A DNA stretch of 64,000 nt, from assembly GCF_000744785.1 (NCBI RefSeq), contig NZ_JQMO01000002.1, positions 1,488,001-1,552,000 of the forward strand. The letters are read 5' to 3'. Below the pieces are notes generated by a model. It was not told the origin of the DNA and did no database searches. It saw only the letters and a program-made list of their open reading frames with translations. Source of the stretch: Kitasatospora azatica KCTC 9699. Lineage in GTDB: Bacteria > Actinomycetota > Actinomycetes > Streptomycetales > Streptomycetaceae. Below are positions 1 through 8,717 of the stretch, one piece after another; the stretch's first letter is position 1, and each line of letters starts with the position of its first letter. Made by a program: the position numbers and the translations under genes.

Positions 1-546
1 AGCTTCTTCGACGGCGCCGGGCTGCTCTACCCGGAGGGCATCCTCTACGAGGACGCCCCGGTCAGCGTCCCGCTGCACTACCTGGCGCAGAGCGTGGACG
101 TGCTCTCCGACGTGCTCTACAACTGGCGCGAGCGCGAGCCCGACGACCCGTCGATCACCCAGGGCCGGACCAACCCGCGCGGCCTGGTGGACCGGGTCCG
201 CTCGATGGAGCTGGTCCGCGAGTGGCTGAGCTCGCGGGACGAGCCGAAGTTCGCCGAGAACCTGCGCTCCTACGACCACAACTGCCTGGTCGAGGAGATC
301 CCGATGTTCTTCTGGTGGGTGCCGGACGGCGACAAGGCCTACCGCGCGCTCTACCAGGAGCACGTCTCCCGGCTGCTGCGCGAGATCGGCGTGGAGCGGA
401 TCGCCCGGCTGCGCAGCAGGCCGACCCGGGTGAAGTACCAGCTGACGCTGGCCAACCGGATGGACGAGTTCGTCGCGGTGCAGCGCCTGCAGCGGCTGTA
501 CCGGCGCGGCCAGCGGCTGCGCCGACGGGTCACCGCGCGGGTCTGA
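1..546 (+). CDS. Glycosyltransferase family 2, C-terminal part (5' end outside window)
   Basis: The reading frame is open from base 1 to the TGA at 544-546 and the start lies upstream, so only about 181 C-terminal residues are seen. The stretch YEDAPVSVPLHYLAQS followed by YNWRERE and a serine/threonine-rich turn is the pattern found after the catalytic core of GT2 enzymes, including those fused to CDP-glycerol glycerophosphotransferases in wall teichoic acid assembly. The tail is rich in Arg and Lys, consistent with a membrane-surface cytoplasmic enzyme. The GT2 assignment is moderately firm; the acceptor and the teichoic-acid role are inference. A hairpin follows immediately. Confidence 0.6.
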   Translation, partial: SFFDGAGLLYPEGILYEDAPVSVPLHYLAQSVDVLSDVLYNWREREPDDPSITQGRTNPRGLVDRVRSMELVREWLSSRDEPKFAENLRSYDHNCLVEEIPMFFWWVPDGDKAYRALYQEHVSRLLREIGVERIARLRSRPTRVKYQLTLANRMDEFVAVQRLQRLYRRGQRLRRRVTARV

Positions 547-557
547 ACGGCCCCCGA

Positions 558-591
558 GAGCCCGGGGCTTGCTTTGGAAGACCCCGGGCTC
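558..591. terminator. Hairpin between convergent genes
   Basis: Perfect 10-bp arms GAGCCCGGGG (558-567) and CCCCGGGCTC (582-591) enclose a 14-nt loop that can pair further. It lies between the glycosyltransferase stop and the end of the convergent SDR gene, so it probably ends transcripts from both sides. Confidence 0.6.
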
Positions 592-600
592 GGCTTCGCC

Positions 601-1527
601 TCAGCCGACCCGGCCCCGGTCACGGGCGGCCTCGTCGGCCGCACCGCCCGCGCCCACCGCGCGCAGCCGGGTGGCGGCCGTGGCGGCCAACCTCGGGGCG
701 AGCCGGGCCACTTCGCGGGAGCCGACGGCGGCGATCAGCGGCGGCAGCAGCCAGCGCACCGGCTGCATGCCGCGCAGCCAGGCCTGCGCGTAGACATGTG
801 CGGAGCGGCGGGCGATCCCGGCCACCAGGCGGTCCACGGCCGGGCCGATCGGGTAGGTGCGGTTGGCCGGCCAGGGCAGCTTGGTCCGCATCTCGCGCAG
901 CACGTCGTCCTGGTCGGCCCCGCGCACCATGTCGGTGTCGGTCCAACTGAGGTAGCCGACACCGACCTTGACGCCCTGGTGGGCGACCTCGGCGCGCAGC
1001 GCGTGGGCGAAGGACTCCACGCCCGCCTTGCTGGCGCAGTAGGCGCTCATCAGCGGGGCCGGGGTGATCGCGGCCAGCGAGGCGATCTGCAGCAGGTAAC
1101 CGCGGCTCTCGATCAGCGCGGGCAGGAAGGCCCTGGCGGTGGTGACGCTGCCCAGCAGGTTGACCTCGATCACCCGGTTGAAGGCGGCCGGGTCGCTGTC
1201 CAGCAGCGGGCCGCCGATCGCGATCCCGGCGTTGGCCACCACGGTGTCGATCCGGCCGTACTTCTCCTTGATCCCCTGGGCGGCGACGCTGAGTTCGGTC
1301 AGGTCGGTGACGTCGGCCTGCCACCAGCTCGCCTCCGGACCGCACTGCGCGGCGGCCTCCTTGAGCAGCTCCGGTTCCAGGCCGACCAGCGCCACCCGGG
1401 CGCCGCGGTCGGCGATCTTGCGGGCCATCAGCGCACCGAGGCCGCGGGCGGCCCCGGTGACGACGACCACCTGCGCGTTCAGTGGCGCAGCAGCTCGACT
1501 CAGGGGTCCCTCGCTTCGCTCGCTCAT
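601..1527 (-). CDS. Short-chain dehydrogenase/reductase (SDR)
   Basis: A 308-residue NAD(P)-dependent oxidoreductase of the classical SDR fold. The cofactor motif TGAARGLG is at residues 24-31, the NAG motif (VVANAG) near 97-101, catalytic Ser about 150 and the YxxxK pair Y163/K167 (YCASK). The C-terminal 60 residues are longer than in minimal SDRs and Ala/Arg rich. Its ATG (1527) overlaps the TGA of the upstream hydrolase by four bases, so it is the third, translationally coupled gene of the monooxygenase-hydrolase-SDR operon. A role in oxidising or reducing an alcohol/ketone intermediate of the same pathway is inference; the substrate is unknown. Confidence 0.85.
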   Translation of the reverse strand: MSERSEGPLSRAAAPLNAQVVVVTGAARGLGALMARKIADRGARVALVGLEPELLKEAAAQCGPEASWWQADVTDLTELSVAAQGIKEKYGRIDTVVANAGIAIGGPLLDSDPAAFNRVIEVNLLGSVTTARAFLPALIESRGYLLQIASLAAITPAPLMSAYCASKAGVESFAHALRAEVAHQGVKVGVGYLSWTDTDMVRGADQDDVLREMRTKLPWPANRTYPIGPAVDRLVAGIARRSAHVYAQAWLRGMQPVRWLLPPLIAAVGSREVARLAPRLAATAATRLRAVGAGGAADEAARDRGRVG

Positions 1528-2423
1528 GCGACTTCAGTCCTCTCGGCAGAGCTCAGGTGGGTGCTGACGAGGCGTCGGATCTCCGAGGACACCTCGTCCG
1601 GGCGCTCCAGCGGCGCCATGTGGCCGACGCCGGGCAGCTCCAGGTAGCCGTCGTTGCTGCGCAGCGCGGTCCGCATCGCCCGCGCCTGCACCGGCGGGGT
1701 CAGCTTGTCGGCGGTGCCGACCACGATCGCGGCCGGCGCCTCCAGCATGGTCAAGCCCGGCCGTACGTCCAGCCCGGCCAGCACCCGGCCCCAGCGGGCC
1801 CGTGCCGAGGCCGGGCAGGCGTGCACGATCTCGGCGCAGGCCTGCACCTGGTCCCGGGTGGCCGCCCTGCCCATCACGGCGTGCTTGAGCACGGCCTTGC
1901 CCACCGGGGTGACCGGCCCGAGCGGCAGCCGGGAGTGCAGGATCTGCCGGGTCAGCAGTCGCCGCAGGCCGGCCGGCGCTCGCTCCGGGACCACCAGCGC
2001 GTGCTCGACCAGGTCGGCCGGGCCGGTGCTGCAGAGCAGCGCGGCGGCGGTGCGCGCGGCGATCGCGCCGTGGCCGCCGGCCGCCATGATCGTCATCCCG
2101 CCCATGCTGTGGCCGGCCAGCACGGCCCGCTCGCCCTCCGGCACGAAGTGGGTGACCACGGCCTCCAGGTCCTCGGCCAGCGCCCGGGTGGAGTAGCCGT
2201 GCCGGGTGGCCGGGATGTCGCTGCGGCCGTGGCCGCGCTGGTCGTAGGCGAGCACCCGGTGGTCGGCGGCCAGCCGGTCGATCACCGGCGCCCAGAAGTC
2301 GGTATTGCAGGTCCAGCCGTGGGCCAGTACCACCCGTGGGGCGCCCTCGGGGCCGTAGGCCTGGGTGTTCAGCCAGGTGCCGTCGGCGGAGCGGACCCGG
2401 GTCCGCCGGAAGTCCTGGGTCAT
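1524..2423 (-). CDS. Alpha/beta hydrolase
   Basis: 299 residues with the alpha/beta hydrolase core: HGWTCN oxyanion region (35-40), nucleophile elbow GHSMGG with Ser106, and the catalytic His in GVGHMAPLERP near the C terminus. An AGGAGG ribosome site sits ahead of the ATG at 2423. The start overlaps the monooxygenase stop as ATGA and the gene's own stop overlaps the SDR start as ATGA. Placed behind a Baeyer-Villiger monooxygenase, it is well suited to hydrolyse the ester or lactone that enzyme makes, but this is inference from context. It has no signal peptide, so it should be cytoplasmic. Confidence 0.85.
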   Translation of the reverse strand: MTQDFRRTRVRSADGTWLNTQAYGPEGAPRVVLAHGWTCNTDFWAPVIDRLAADHRVLAYDQRGHGRSDIPATRHGYSTRALAEDLEAVVTHFVPEGERAVLAGHSMGGMTIMAAGGHGAIAARTAAALLCSTGPADLVEHALVVPERAPAGLRRLLTRQILHSRLPLGPVTPVGKAVLKHAVMGRAATRDQVQACAEIVHACPASARARWGRVLAGLDVRPGLTMLEAPAAIVVGTADKLTPPVQARAMRTALRSNDGYLELPGVGHMAPLERPDEVSSEIRRLVSTHLSSAERTEVA

Positions 2424-3979
2424 GCGGAGACCTCCTGGGCAGGGGCGGCGGCCGGGGTGGGCTGACGCTTGATCAGGTCGTACTCGGTCAGGTCGAGGCG
2501 GCGGGTGGCGCGACGGAAGGAGCCGGTGGAGCCGGGCCACAGGGTGGTGTTCTTGCCGTCCTCGGTCAGGTACCAGCTGCGGCAGCCGCCGGTGGTCCAC
2601 ACCGTGCGTGCCATCTTGTGCTGCAGGCGCTGGTTCCAGTGCCGTTGGGCCCGCCGGGTGGGCTGCAGGGCGGTGGCGCCGACCGACTGAAGGGTGGTCA
2701 GCGCATCGATCAGGTAGTTCAGCTGGGACTCGATCATCAGGATCATCGAGCTGTTGCCCAGCCCGGTGTTGGGGCCGATCACGAAGAACAGGTTGGGGAA
2801 GCCGCGCACGGTGGAGCCGCGCAGCGCCTCCATGCCCTCCTTCCACTCCTCGGCCAGGCTCTGCCCCTCGGCGCCGAAGACCTTCGAACCGATCGGCATG
2901 TCGGTGACGTGGAAGCCGGTGCCGAAGATGATCACATCGGCCTCGGTCTCGGTGCCGTCGGCGGCGACCAGGGTGCTGCCGCGCACCTCGCGCAGACCGC
3001 TGGTGACCACCTCGGTGTTGGGGGCCGCGAGCGCCGGGTAGTAGGTGTGGCTGAGCAGGATCCGCTTGCAGCCGATCCGGTAGTCCGGGGTGAGCTTGGC
3101 GCGCAGTGCGGGGTCGCCGATCTGCTGGGCCAGGTGCCGCTCGGCGAGGCGCTGGACCAGGCGCAGCGCGCCGGGACGGCGTACGAAGGCGTCCACCTGC
3201 AGCTCGCGGACGGCGAACAGCACGGCGCGGCGCAGCGCGGCGGTGGCCGGGACGGCGCGGTGGATCCGCTTCTCCAGCGCGCTGATCTCGCGGTCGATCT
3301 TCGGCAGCACCCAGGCGGGGGTGCGCTGGAAGACCGTCAGCCGGCCGACCTTGGGTTGGATCGAGGGGACGATCTGGATCGCCGAGGCACCGGTGCCGAC
3401 CACCGCGACCCGCTTGCCGGTGAGGTCGAACTCGTGGTCCCACTGGGAGGAGTGGAAGACCTTGCCGGGGAACTCCGGCAGGCCCGGGATCTCGGGGATC
3501 TGCGGGGCGGAGAGCGGTCCGGTGGCGGAGACCACGGCGTCAGCCGTCCACTGGCCCTGGCTGGTGGTGACCCGCCAACGGGTCTGCTCCGGCTCCCAGC
3601 GGGCCTCGGTGACCTCGTGCCGCAGCCGCAGGTGCGGGCGCAGGCCGTAGGTGTCGGTGACCCGCTCCAGGTAGGCGCGGATCTCCTCCTGGCCGGAGAA
3701 GCTGCGCGGCCAGTCGGGGTTGAGCGCGAAGGAGAAGGAGTAGAGGTGCGAGGGCACGTCGCAGGCGCAGCCCGGGTAGCTGTTGTCACGCCAGGTGCCG
3801 CCGACCGAGTCGGCCCGCTCCAGGATCACGAAGTCGGTGATCCCGGCCCGGCGCAGTCGCACGCCGGCGCCGATCCCGCCGAAGCCGGAGCCGATCACGG
3901 CGACCCGCACGTGCGGGACTGCGCTGTCGTGGCGCTGCGGGTCTGGGGTGGTGCGCGGTTTGGGGGTTCGGGCTGCCAT
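2420..3979 (-). CDS. Flavin-containing Baeyer-Villiger-type monooxygenase
   Basis: 519 residues counted from the ATG at 3979. The FAD-binding GxGxxG (GSGFGG) is at residues 30-35 and the NADPH Rossmann motif GTGASA at 195-200. Between them lies FPGKVFHSSQWD (170-181), which fits the Baeyer-Villiger fingerprint FxGxxxHxxxW[P/D]. These enzymes insert one oxygen from O2 next to a carbonyl, making esters or lactones. It is the first gene of a three-gene operon with 4-bp overlaps (monooxygenase, hydrolase, SDR). Reading upstream of 3979 stays open but has no conserved content. The natural substrate cannot be read from the sequence. Confidence 0.85.
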   Translation of the reverse strand: MAARTPKPRTTPDPQRHDSAVPHVRVAVIGSGFGGIGAGVRLRRAGITDFVILERADSVGGTWRDNSYPGCACDVPSHLYSFSFALNPDWPRSFSGQEEIRAYLERVTDTYGLRPHLRLRHEVTEARWEPEQTRWRVTTSQGQWTADAVVSATGPLSAPQIPEIPGLPEFPGKVFHSSQWDHEFDLTGKRVAVVGTGASAIQIVPSIQPKVGRLTVFQRTPAWVLPKIDREISALEKRIHRAVPATAALRRAVLFAVRELQVDAFVRRPGALRLVQRLAERHLAQQIGDPALRAKLTPDYRIGCKRILLSHTYYPALAAPNTEVVTSGLREVRGSTLVAADGTETEADVIIFGTGFHVTDMPIGSKVFGAEGQSLAEEWKEGMEALRGSTVRGFPNLFFVIGPNTGLGNSSMILMIESQLNYLIDALTTLQSVGATALQPTRRAQRHWNQRLQHKMARTVWTTGGCRSWYLTEDGKNTTLWPGSTGSFRRATRRLDLTEYDLIKRQPTPAAAPAQEVSA

Positions 3980-4023
3980 CCGGCGGGGTCCTCTCTGGGC
4001 GCACGAGGGTGGCTCGGTGGGTG

Positions 4024-4060
4024 AGCGTAGAGGAGAGTGATCGCGCCAGTAATCACTGGC
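4024..4060 (-). promoter_or_regulatory. Predicted promoter of the monooxygenase operon with overlapping palindrome
   Basis: On the minus strand TTACTG (4052-4047) and TACGCT (4029-4024) are spaced by 17 bp, as expected for a sigma-70-like promoter 45 bp ahead of the monooxygenase ATG. The -35 element lies inside a perfect palindrome with arms GCCAGT (4045-4050) and ACTGGC (4055-4060). A second weaker inverted repeat, ACTGGTTCTAGT, lies at 4084-4095. The palindrome is well placed for repression by the divergent MerR-family gene or another regulator; this is inference. Confidence 0.45.
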
Positions 4061-4147
4061 ACGGTTGGTAGGGTAGCTGTTGACACTGGTTCTAGTAAGG
4101 GGGCAGGAGTGGCGAAATTCCAGGGCGCCTCGCCCTATGCTGGCCGC

Positions 4148-4903
4148 GTGGCGCAGACCGAGAACGAGCCGGGGCAGCCCCGCGAGTACCGGGTGGAGGA
4201 GCTCGCCGAGGCCGCCGGCATCACCACCCGCACGCTGCGCTTCTACCGCGAGCGCAAGCTGCTGCCGCCGCCGCGCAAGCAGGGCCGGATCGCCTGGTAC
4301 GGCGAGTCGCACCTGACCCGGCTGCGGGTGATCGCCGAACTCCTGGACCGCGGCCACACCCTGGGCGGCATCGCCGAACTGATCGGTGCGGGCGAGAGCG
4401 GCCAGGACGTCGCGGAGCTGATCGGCCTGGCCGACGCGATCACCTCGCCCCTGTCGGACGAGACCCCGGTCTCCCTCGGCTGGGACGAACTGGCCGCCGC
4501 CTTCGGCGACCAGCTGACCGAGGCCAACACCGCGAAGTCGCTGGCCCAGGGCTACATCACGGTCACCGAGGACGGCATCACCCACGTCAGCCGCCGGCTG
4601 ATGGACGCCACCGTGGCGCTGATCGCCGAGGGCATCCCGCTGGCCGCCGTGCTGGACGCCAGCCGCGAGGCCCAGGAGTACGCCGACGCGGTGGCCGAGG
4701 TCTTCGTCGGCCTGATCCGCGACCAGCTGCTCGGCGCCCTGCGGGGCGATGAACCACTGCCCCCGGGCGAGGCGGCCCACCTGACCGAGCAGCTGCACCG
4801 GATCCGGCCGCTGGCCCGGACGGTGGCGGACGCGCAGTTCGGCCTGGCGCTGGACCGGCGGGTGCGCGCGGAGTACGAGGGGCTGCTGCAGCGCCGACAC
4901 TGA
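4148..4903 (+). CDS. MerR-family transcriptional regulator
   Basis: About 251 residues. The N-terminal winged helix reads YRVEELAEAAG followed by TTRTLRFYRERKLLPPP and the wing Arg-Ile-Ala-Trp-Tyr, the hallmark of MerR DNA-binding domains; the remaining 170 residues are a helical effector region without the Cys pattern of metal sensors. The frame is open from ATG 4037. GTG 4148 is preferred because a -10-like TATGCT ends 6 bases before it, consistent with a leaderless start; GTG 4109 behind a purine-rich stretch is the alternative. It is divergent from the monooxygenase operon and is its probable regulator. Confidence 0.8.
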   Translation: MAQTENEPGQPREYRVEELAEAAGITTRTLRFYRERKLLPPPRKQGRIAWYGESHLTRLRVIAELLDRGHTLGGIAELIGAGESGQDVAELIGLADAITSPLSDETPVSLGWDELAAAFGDQLTEANTAKSLAQGYITVTEDGITHVSRRLMDATVALIAEGIPLAAVLDASREAQEYADAVAEVFVGLIRDQLLGALRGDEPLPPGEAAHLTEQLHRIRPLARTVADAQFGLALDRRVRAEYEGLLQRRH

Positions 4904-5034
4904 GGACTGGATGATCATACGATTACGGTCCGTGCTCGGTCCGTTCTACCGTCGAGACTCACCCGCTGGTTGCTCACCTGTGGGGTCGACGACGGGGAGG
5001 CGGGCGCCCCGGGTCGACCCGATGGGGGGCGTCC

Positions 5035-6255
5035 ATGGCCGCCGTGGGGAAGTTCCGTACCGCCGTTGGACTGACCGGGGGTCGGGTCCTGACCTGGTCC
5101 CTGTTCGGACGCCTGCCGGCCGCGATGGCTCCGATCGGGACCCTGCTGATGGTCAGTCAGCAGACCGGCAGCGTCTGGCGCGGCTCTGCGGTGACCGGTG
5201 CACTGGCGCTTGGCCAGGCCGTCGGCGGGCCCCTGGTGGGCCGAGCCGCTGACCGGCGAGGCCAGCGGCGGATCGGCCTGCCGGCCGCCGCAGTCAACAC
5301 GCTGGCCCTGCTCGCCCTGGTCGCCGCCTCCCAGTTCGACGCCGCACTCGGCTTGCAACTGCTGATCGCTGCTACCGCCGGCCTCTCCGTCCCGGCCGTC
5401 GGCCCGCTCTCGCGCAGCCGCTGGCTCTGGCTTGCCGAGGGGAAGGCCGAGCAGACCTCGGCCGCACTCTGGCTGGACGGCCTGATCGACGAGATCAGTT
5501 TCACCACCGGCCCCGCGATCATCGGCCTGCTCGCCGCGCTGTTCGCACCCGCCGCCGGGATGCTGCTGGCGGCCGCCCTGGTCGGCTGCTGCGCCACCCT
5601 CTTCGCCCTGCACCCGACCGCACCGCCCGGCGCGGTGGTCACCGCCACCCGGCCCGCCTTGAGCGCGCCGGTCCGGCTGCTGACCGTGCCGTATGTGCTG
5701 CTGTTGGCCGGCATGGCGCTGCTCGGGGTCGGCTTTGGTTCGATCCAGGTCGGCGTCACCGCGACCACCGTGCACCTCGGCCACCCGGGCACGGCCGGCC
5801 TGATCTACGGCCTGATGGGCGGAGTGAGCGCTTGCTCAGGCATCGCGATGGCCGCGCTGCCGACCCGCTTCGACCTGCCCGCCCGGCTGCGGGCGGGCAC
5901 CGTACTGCTGCTCGCCGCCACCCTGCTGCTTCCGCTGATCGGCGACACGTTGGGCGGCCTGGCGGTGGCGGTGGGCTGCGTCGGACTGGCCATCGCGCCA
6001 CAGATGATCACCATGTTCGGCCTGGTCGAGCGGACCGTGCCCGGAGCCCGGCTGGGCGAGGCGATGGCCGGCCTGGTCAGCAGCATCACGCTCGCCCAGT
6101 CGGCCGGCACCGTACTGGCCGGCTGGGCAGCCGACGTCGGCGGCCCGGCCGCCCCTTTCGGCGTGAGCTGCGGCGCCGCCGGCGCGGCCCTCTTGCTCGC
6201 GGCCACCACCGCCACCGCGCGCCGCTACGCCCAGCCGGCGGGGGTCATCGCCTGA
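5035..6255 (+). CDS. MFS transporter
   Basis: 406 residues with about twelve hydrophobic helices and the loop 2-3 motif GRAADRRGQRR near residue 65-75, typical of major facilitator proteins. It is preceded by a G-rich ribosome site (GGGGGG). The substrate is not indicated; the family suggests a small-molecule exporter in the cytoplasmic membrane. It lies 130 bp after the MerR gene in the same direction and may be co-transcribed or independent. It contains one copy of the dispersed palindrome TGAGCGCTTGCTCA (5825-5838), here encoding Val-Ser-Ala-Cys-Ser. Confidence 0.8.
   Translation: MAAVGKFRTAVGLTGGRVLTWSLFGRLPAAMAPIGTLLMVSQQTGSVWRGSAVTGALALGQAVGGPLVGRAADRRGQRRIGLPAAAVNTLALLALVAASQFDAALGLQLLIAATAGLSVPAVGPLSRSRWLWLAEGKAEQTSAALWLDGLIDEISFTTGPAIIGLLAALFAPAAGMLLAAALVGCCATLFALHPTAPPGAVVTATRPALSAPVRLLTVPYVLLLAGMALLGVGFGSIQVGVTATTVHLGHPGTAGLIYGLMGGVSACSGIAMAALPTRFDLPARLRAGTVLLLAATLLLPLIGDTLGGLAVAVGCVGLAIAPQMITMFGLVERTVPGARLGEAMAGLVSSITLAQSAGTVLAGWAADVGGPAAPFGVSCGAAGAALLLAATTATARRYAQPAGVIA
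5825..5838. repeat. Isolated copy of the TGAGCGCTTGCTCA palindrome
   Basis: Exact copy, inside the MFS gene, of the 14-bp palindrome that forms arrays at 24966-25177 and 41987-42063. The codon register (TG/AGC/GCT/TGC/TCA) differs from that in the other genes, so the shared feature is the DNA rather than a peptide. Confidence 0.7.
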
Positions 6256-6321
6256 AGGGGCTCCGGGACGAGCGAGTTCGCCAGCCGATCTCCGGCCCGT
6301 GGCTCGATGCCCGACGAACCG

Positions 6322-7203
6322 TCAGCCGACCAGCCCCCAGGTCCGCTCGGCCGCCCACCGCTCCATCGTGTGCCAGGCGACTTGGGGGCTCTCCGCGTGC
6401 AGCGCGTCCAGATCCACCTTCAGGCCCACTTCCTGGAAGTAGCGGAACATCGCGGCGAGGTCCGCCGAGTAGGTCTCCACCACTGCGAGCGGGACCTCGC
6501 GGGCGGCGATCTCCCGTCCGCTCGCCGCGCTGATCGCCGCTGCGATCTGGGCGGGGGTGCGCCACTGGGAGGCGAGCTCGATCCGGCGGCCGGCGAAGCG
6601 GGCCGGGTCACTCAGGGCCAGCGCGGCGAAGGCGCCGATGTCGGCGGCGGCCACCAGCGGGAGGGGGCTGTCGGCCGGCATCGGGATGGCGAAGTAGCCC
6701 TCGCGGAGGGATTCCAGCGTCCAGTCGTTGGCGTAGTTCTCCATGAAGGCGCCCGGGCCGAGCACCGTCCAGGGCAGCCCGAGGGTGGCCAGGTGCTGCT
6801 CGATCCGCCACTTGCTGTCGAAGTGCGGGATGCCGGTCCCCAGGTCGGCGTTCATCGCCGAGGTGAAGACGATGTGGCGCACCGAGCCGACGGCCTTCGC
6901 CGCGTCCAGCAGTGCGATGCCCTGGCGGACCTCGGTGTCGAAGTCGGTGCCGAAGGGCGTGGACATCGCGAAGAGCGCGCCGGTTCCGTCGAGGGCGGCG
7001 AGCAGTGACTCGTGGTCGTCGAAGTCGGCCCGGACCAGCTCGGCGCCGAGCTCGCGAAGCTCGACAGCGGCCCGTGAGAGGGGGTCGCGGGTCAGCGCGC
7101 GGACGGGTCGGCCGGCGGCGAGGAGCGCACGGGCGGCGGCGCCGCCCTGGGCGCCGGTGGCACCGGTCACGGCGACCGGCGCGGAGTAGAATTCCTGCGT
7201 CAT
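6322..7203 (-). CDS. NmrA-like NAD(P)-binding protein
   Basis: 293 residues from ATG 7203. The N-terminal GATGAQGG motif (about residues 14-21) is the glycine-rich dinucleotide site of atypical SDRs of the NmrA/HSCARG/TMR type, and no YxxxK catalytic pair is evident. Such proteins are redox sensors or quinone/isoflavone-type reductases. A longer start at 7263 would overlap the divergent MarR gene and is less likely. It is divergent from a MarR regulator with 58 bp between the starts, which suggests that MarR controls it. The substrate is unknown. Confidence 0.75.
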   Translation of the reverse strand: MTQEFYSAPVAVTGATGAQGGAAARALLAAGRPVRALTRDPLSRAAVELRELGAELVRADFDDHESLLAALDGTGALFAMSTPFGTDFDTEVRQGIALLDAAKAVGSVRHIVFTSAMNADLGTGIPHFDSKWRIEQHLATLGLPWTVLGPGAFMENYANDWTLESLREGYFAIPMPADSPLPLVAAADIGAFAALALSDPARFAGRRIELASQWRTPAQIAAAISAASGREIAAREVPLAVVETYSADLAAMFRYFQEVGLKVDLDALHAESPQVAWHTMERWAAERTWGLVG

Positions 7204-7219
7204 GCAGAGAACGCTACGG

Positions 7220-7231
7220 GCAGATGTCTGC
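7220..7231. promoter_or_regulatory. Candidate MarR operator between divergent genes
   Basis: Short perfect inverted repeat GCAGA-TG-TCTGC, roughly midway in the 58-bp gap between the NmrA-like and MarR genes. Position and symmetry suit a MarR dimer; no experimental consensus is available for this protein. Confidence 0.35.
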
Positions 7232-7261
7232 GTGGCGCAACTATTTTCGACGGAGGCTGCC

Positions 7262-7723
7262 ATGACCCGTGAAGCCCTGCTGGCCGAGCTGCGCGCCGAG
7301 TCGCGGCGCTACGTCGCCTCGTACGTGCTGTTCAACCAGGCCGTCGCCGACCACCTGGGCCTGCACCCCACGGACGTGCAGTGCCTCAGCCTGCTCTCGC
7401 TCGAACCGGAGGCCGTGACCACCGGGCAGATCGCCGAGCTGACCGGCCTGACCAGCGGATCGGCCACCCGGTTGGTCGACCGGCTGGAGAGGGCCGGCTA
7501 CGTCACCCGGGAGCGGGACAGCCAGGACCGGCGCCGAGTACTGGTCCAGCTGGTGCCCGAGGCGATGACCCGCTTCGGCGCCCTGTGGCAGGAGCTGGCC
7601 GTGGACTGGGACGCCCTCTTCGACGGCGACACCGAGGCGGAGCTCGGGCTGCTGATCCGGCACATGCGCCGCACCACCGAGCTGGGGCGCCGTCAGGTGG
7701 CACGGCTGGCGGCCCGCCGCTGA
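7262..7723 (+). CDS. MarR-family transcriptional regulator
   Basis: 153 residues from the ATG at 7262, which has GGAGG at the right distance. The winged helix-turn-helix runs from VTTGQIAELTGLTSGSATRL to the wing RERDSQDRRRVLVQL (about residues 50-95), the standard MarR layout with dimerisation helices at both ends. No cysteine-based sensor is evident. It is divergent from the NmrA-like gene, its likely target, and probably autoregulated through the inverted repeat at 7220-7231. Confidence 0.85.
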   Translation: MTREALLAELRAESRRYVASYVLFNQAVADHLGLHPTDVQCLSLLSLEPEAVTTGQIAELTGLTSGSATRLVDRLERAGYVTRERDSQDRRRVLVQLVPEAMTRFGALWQELAVDWDALFDGDTEAELGLLIRHMRRTTELGRRQVARLAARR

Positions 7724-7806
7724 GCCGTGTCCGTCCACCGGGTGGTCGCCGCAGGTCGCGGGCGACCCGGCGTGCGAGAGTGGTAGCGAGCGAAGGGAGC
7801 GCCGGG

Positions 7807-8616
7807 GTGCTCATGGAGAAGGTGGCCGAGATCCTCACCGAGGCATCCGCCGAGGCCGTCGAGCCGCGGTTCCGGGCGCTGGCGGCCGGCGAGGTGATGG
7901 AGAAGGCCCCCGGCGACATGGTCACCATCGCCGACCGCGAGGCCGAGGTGATCATCGCCCGGCGGCTGCGCGAGCTGCTTCCGTTGCCGGTGGTCGGCGA
8001 GGAGGCGGTGGCCGCCGACCCGGCCCTGGCCCGCGCCCTGCACAACGAACCGGCCTGCTGGCTGGTCGACCCGGTGGACGGCACCGCCAACTTCATCGCC
8101 GGCCGCCCCGACTTCGCCGTGATGGTCTCGCTGGTGCGCGACGGCCAGGCGGTGGCCGCCTGGATCTGGCAGCCGATGACCCGCACCTCGTACGCGGCCG
8201 AGCTCGGCGCGGGCGCCTGGCGCGACGGCCGGCGGCTGACCCGCCTGCCCGCCGGGCACGACCCCGAGAAGTGGCGCGGGTCGGTCAAGCGCTATCTGCG
8301 CCGCCCCGGCCTCTTCCCGGGTTTGCACACCCGAATACCGGCCTTCGGCGAGCTGACGGAGGGTCGGCGCTCGGCCGGCATGGAGTACCCGCTGGTCGCC
8401 GACGGCGAGTTGGACTTCCTGCTGTACTGGCGCACCCTGCCCTGGGACCACGCCCCCGGCTCCCTGCTGGTCCGCGAGACCGGCGGCGTCTCGGCCCGAC
8501 TGGACGGCTCCCCCTACCGCGCCGACCCGCCCGGCGGCGAGGACGGCCTGCTGGTCGCCTGCGACCCGCAGACCTGGGAGCGCACCCGGGCGATCCTGCT
8601 GGGGCTGCACGACTAG
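7807..8616 (+). CDS. Inositol-monophosphatase-family phosphatase
   Basis: About 269 residues. The metal-binding motif WLVDPVDGTANF (near residues 90-101) and the second motif PWDHAPGSLLVRETGG (about 218-233) define the Mg-dependent IMPase/FBPase/CysQ superfamily, and GEEA supplies the upstream Glu ligand. Substrates in this family include inositol phosphate, histidinol phosphate and PAP, and the sequence does not choose between them. GTG 7807 is preferred because AAGGGAG ends 7 bases before it; ATG 7813 is the alternative. It converges on the beta-propeller gene. Confidence 0.8.
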   Translation: MLMEKVAEILTEASAEAVEPRFRALAAGEVMEKAPGDMVTIADREAEVIIARRLRELLPLPVVGEEAVAADPALARALHNEPACWLVDPVDGTANFIAGRPDFAVMVSLVRDGQAVAAWIWQPMTRTSYAAELGAGAWRDGRRLTRLPAGHDPEKWRGSVKRYLRRPGLFPGLHTRIPAFGELTEGRRSAGMEYPLVADGELDFLLYWRTLPWDHAPGSLLVRETGGVSARLDGSPYRADPPGGEDGLLVACDPQTWERTRAILLGLHD

Positions 8617-8666
8617 GGCGTGTCCGGACAGGCACTGGCGCTGGCGCTGACGGCCCCAGAGGCGTC

Positions 8667-8704
8667 GGCGCAGGCGCTGTCTGTCAGGTGACAAGGCCTG
8701 CGCC
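8667..8704. terminator. Candidate terminator hairpin between convergent genes
   Basis: Arms GGCGCAGGC (8667-8675) and GCCTGCGCC (8696-8704) are perfect complements around a 20-nt loop, between the ends of the phosphatase gene and the beta-propeller gene. The long loop makes this less certain than other hairpins here. Confidence 0.4.
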
Positions 8705-8717
8705 GATCCCGTTCCGG

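Noticed and set aside
222..2465. Long plus-strand open frames opposite the SDR and hydrolase genes
   Set aside because: Low-complexity Arg/Gly/Ala translations, antisense to genes with clear motifs.
2420..4918. 832-residue monooxygenase starting at 4918
   Set aside because: The frame upstream of 3979 runs antisense through the MerR gene and has no family similarity; the ATG at 3979 is the natural start.
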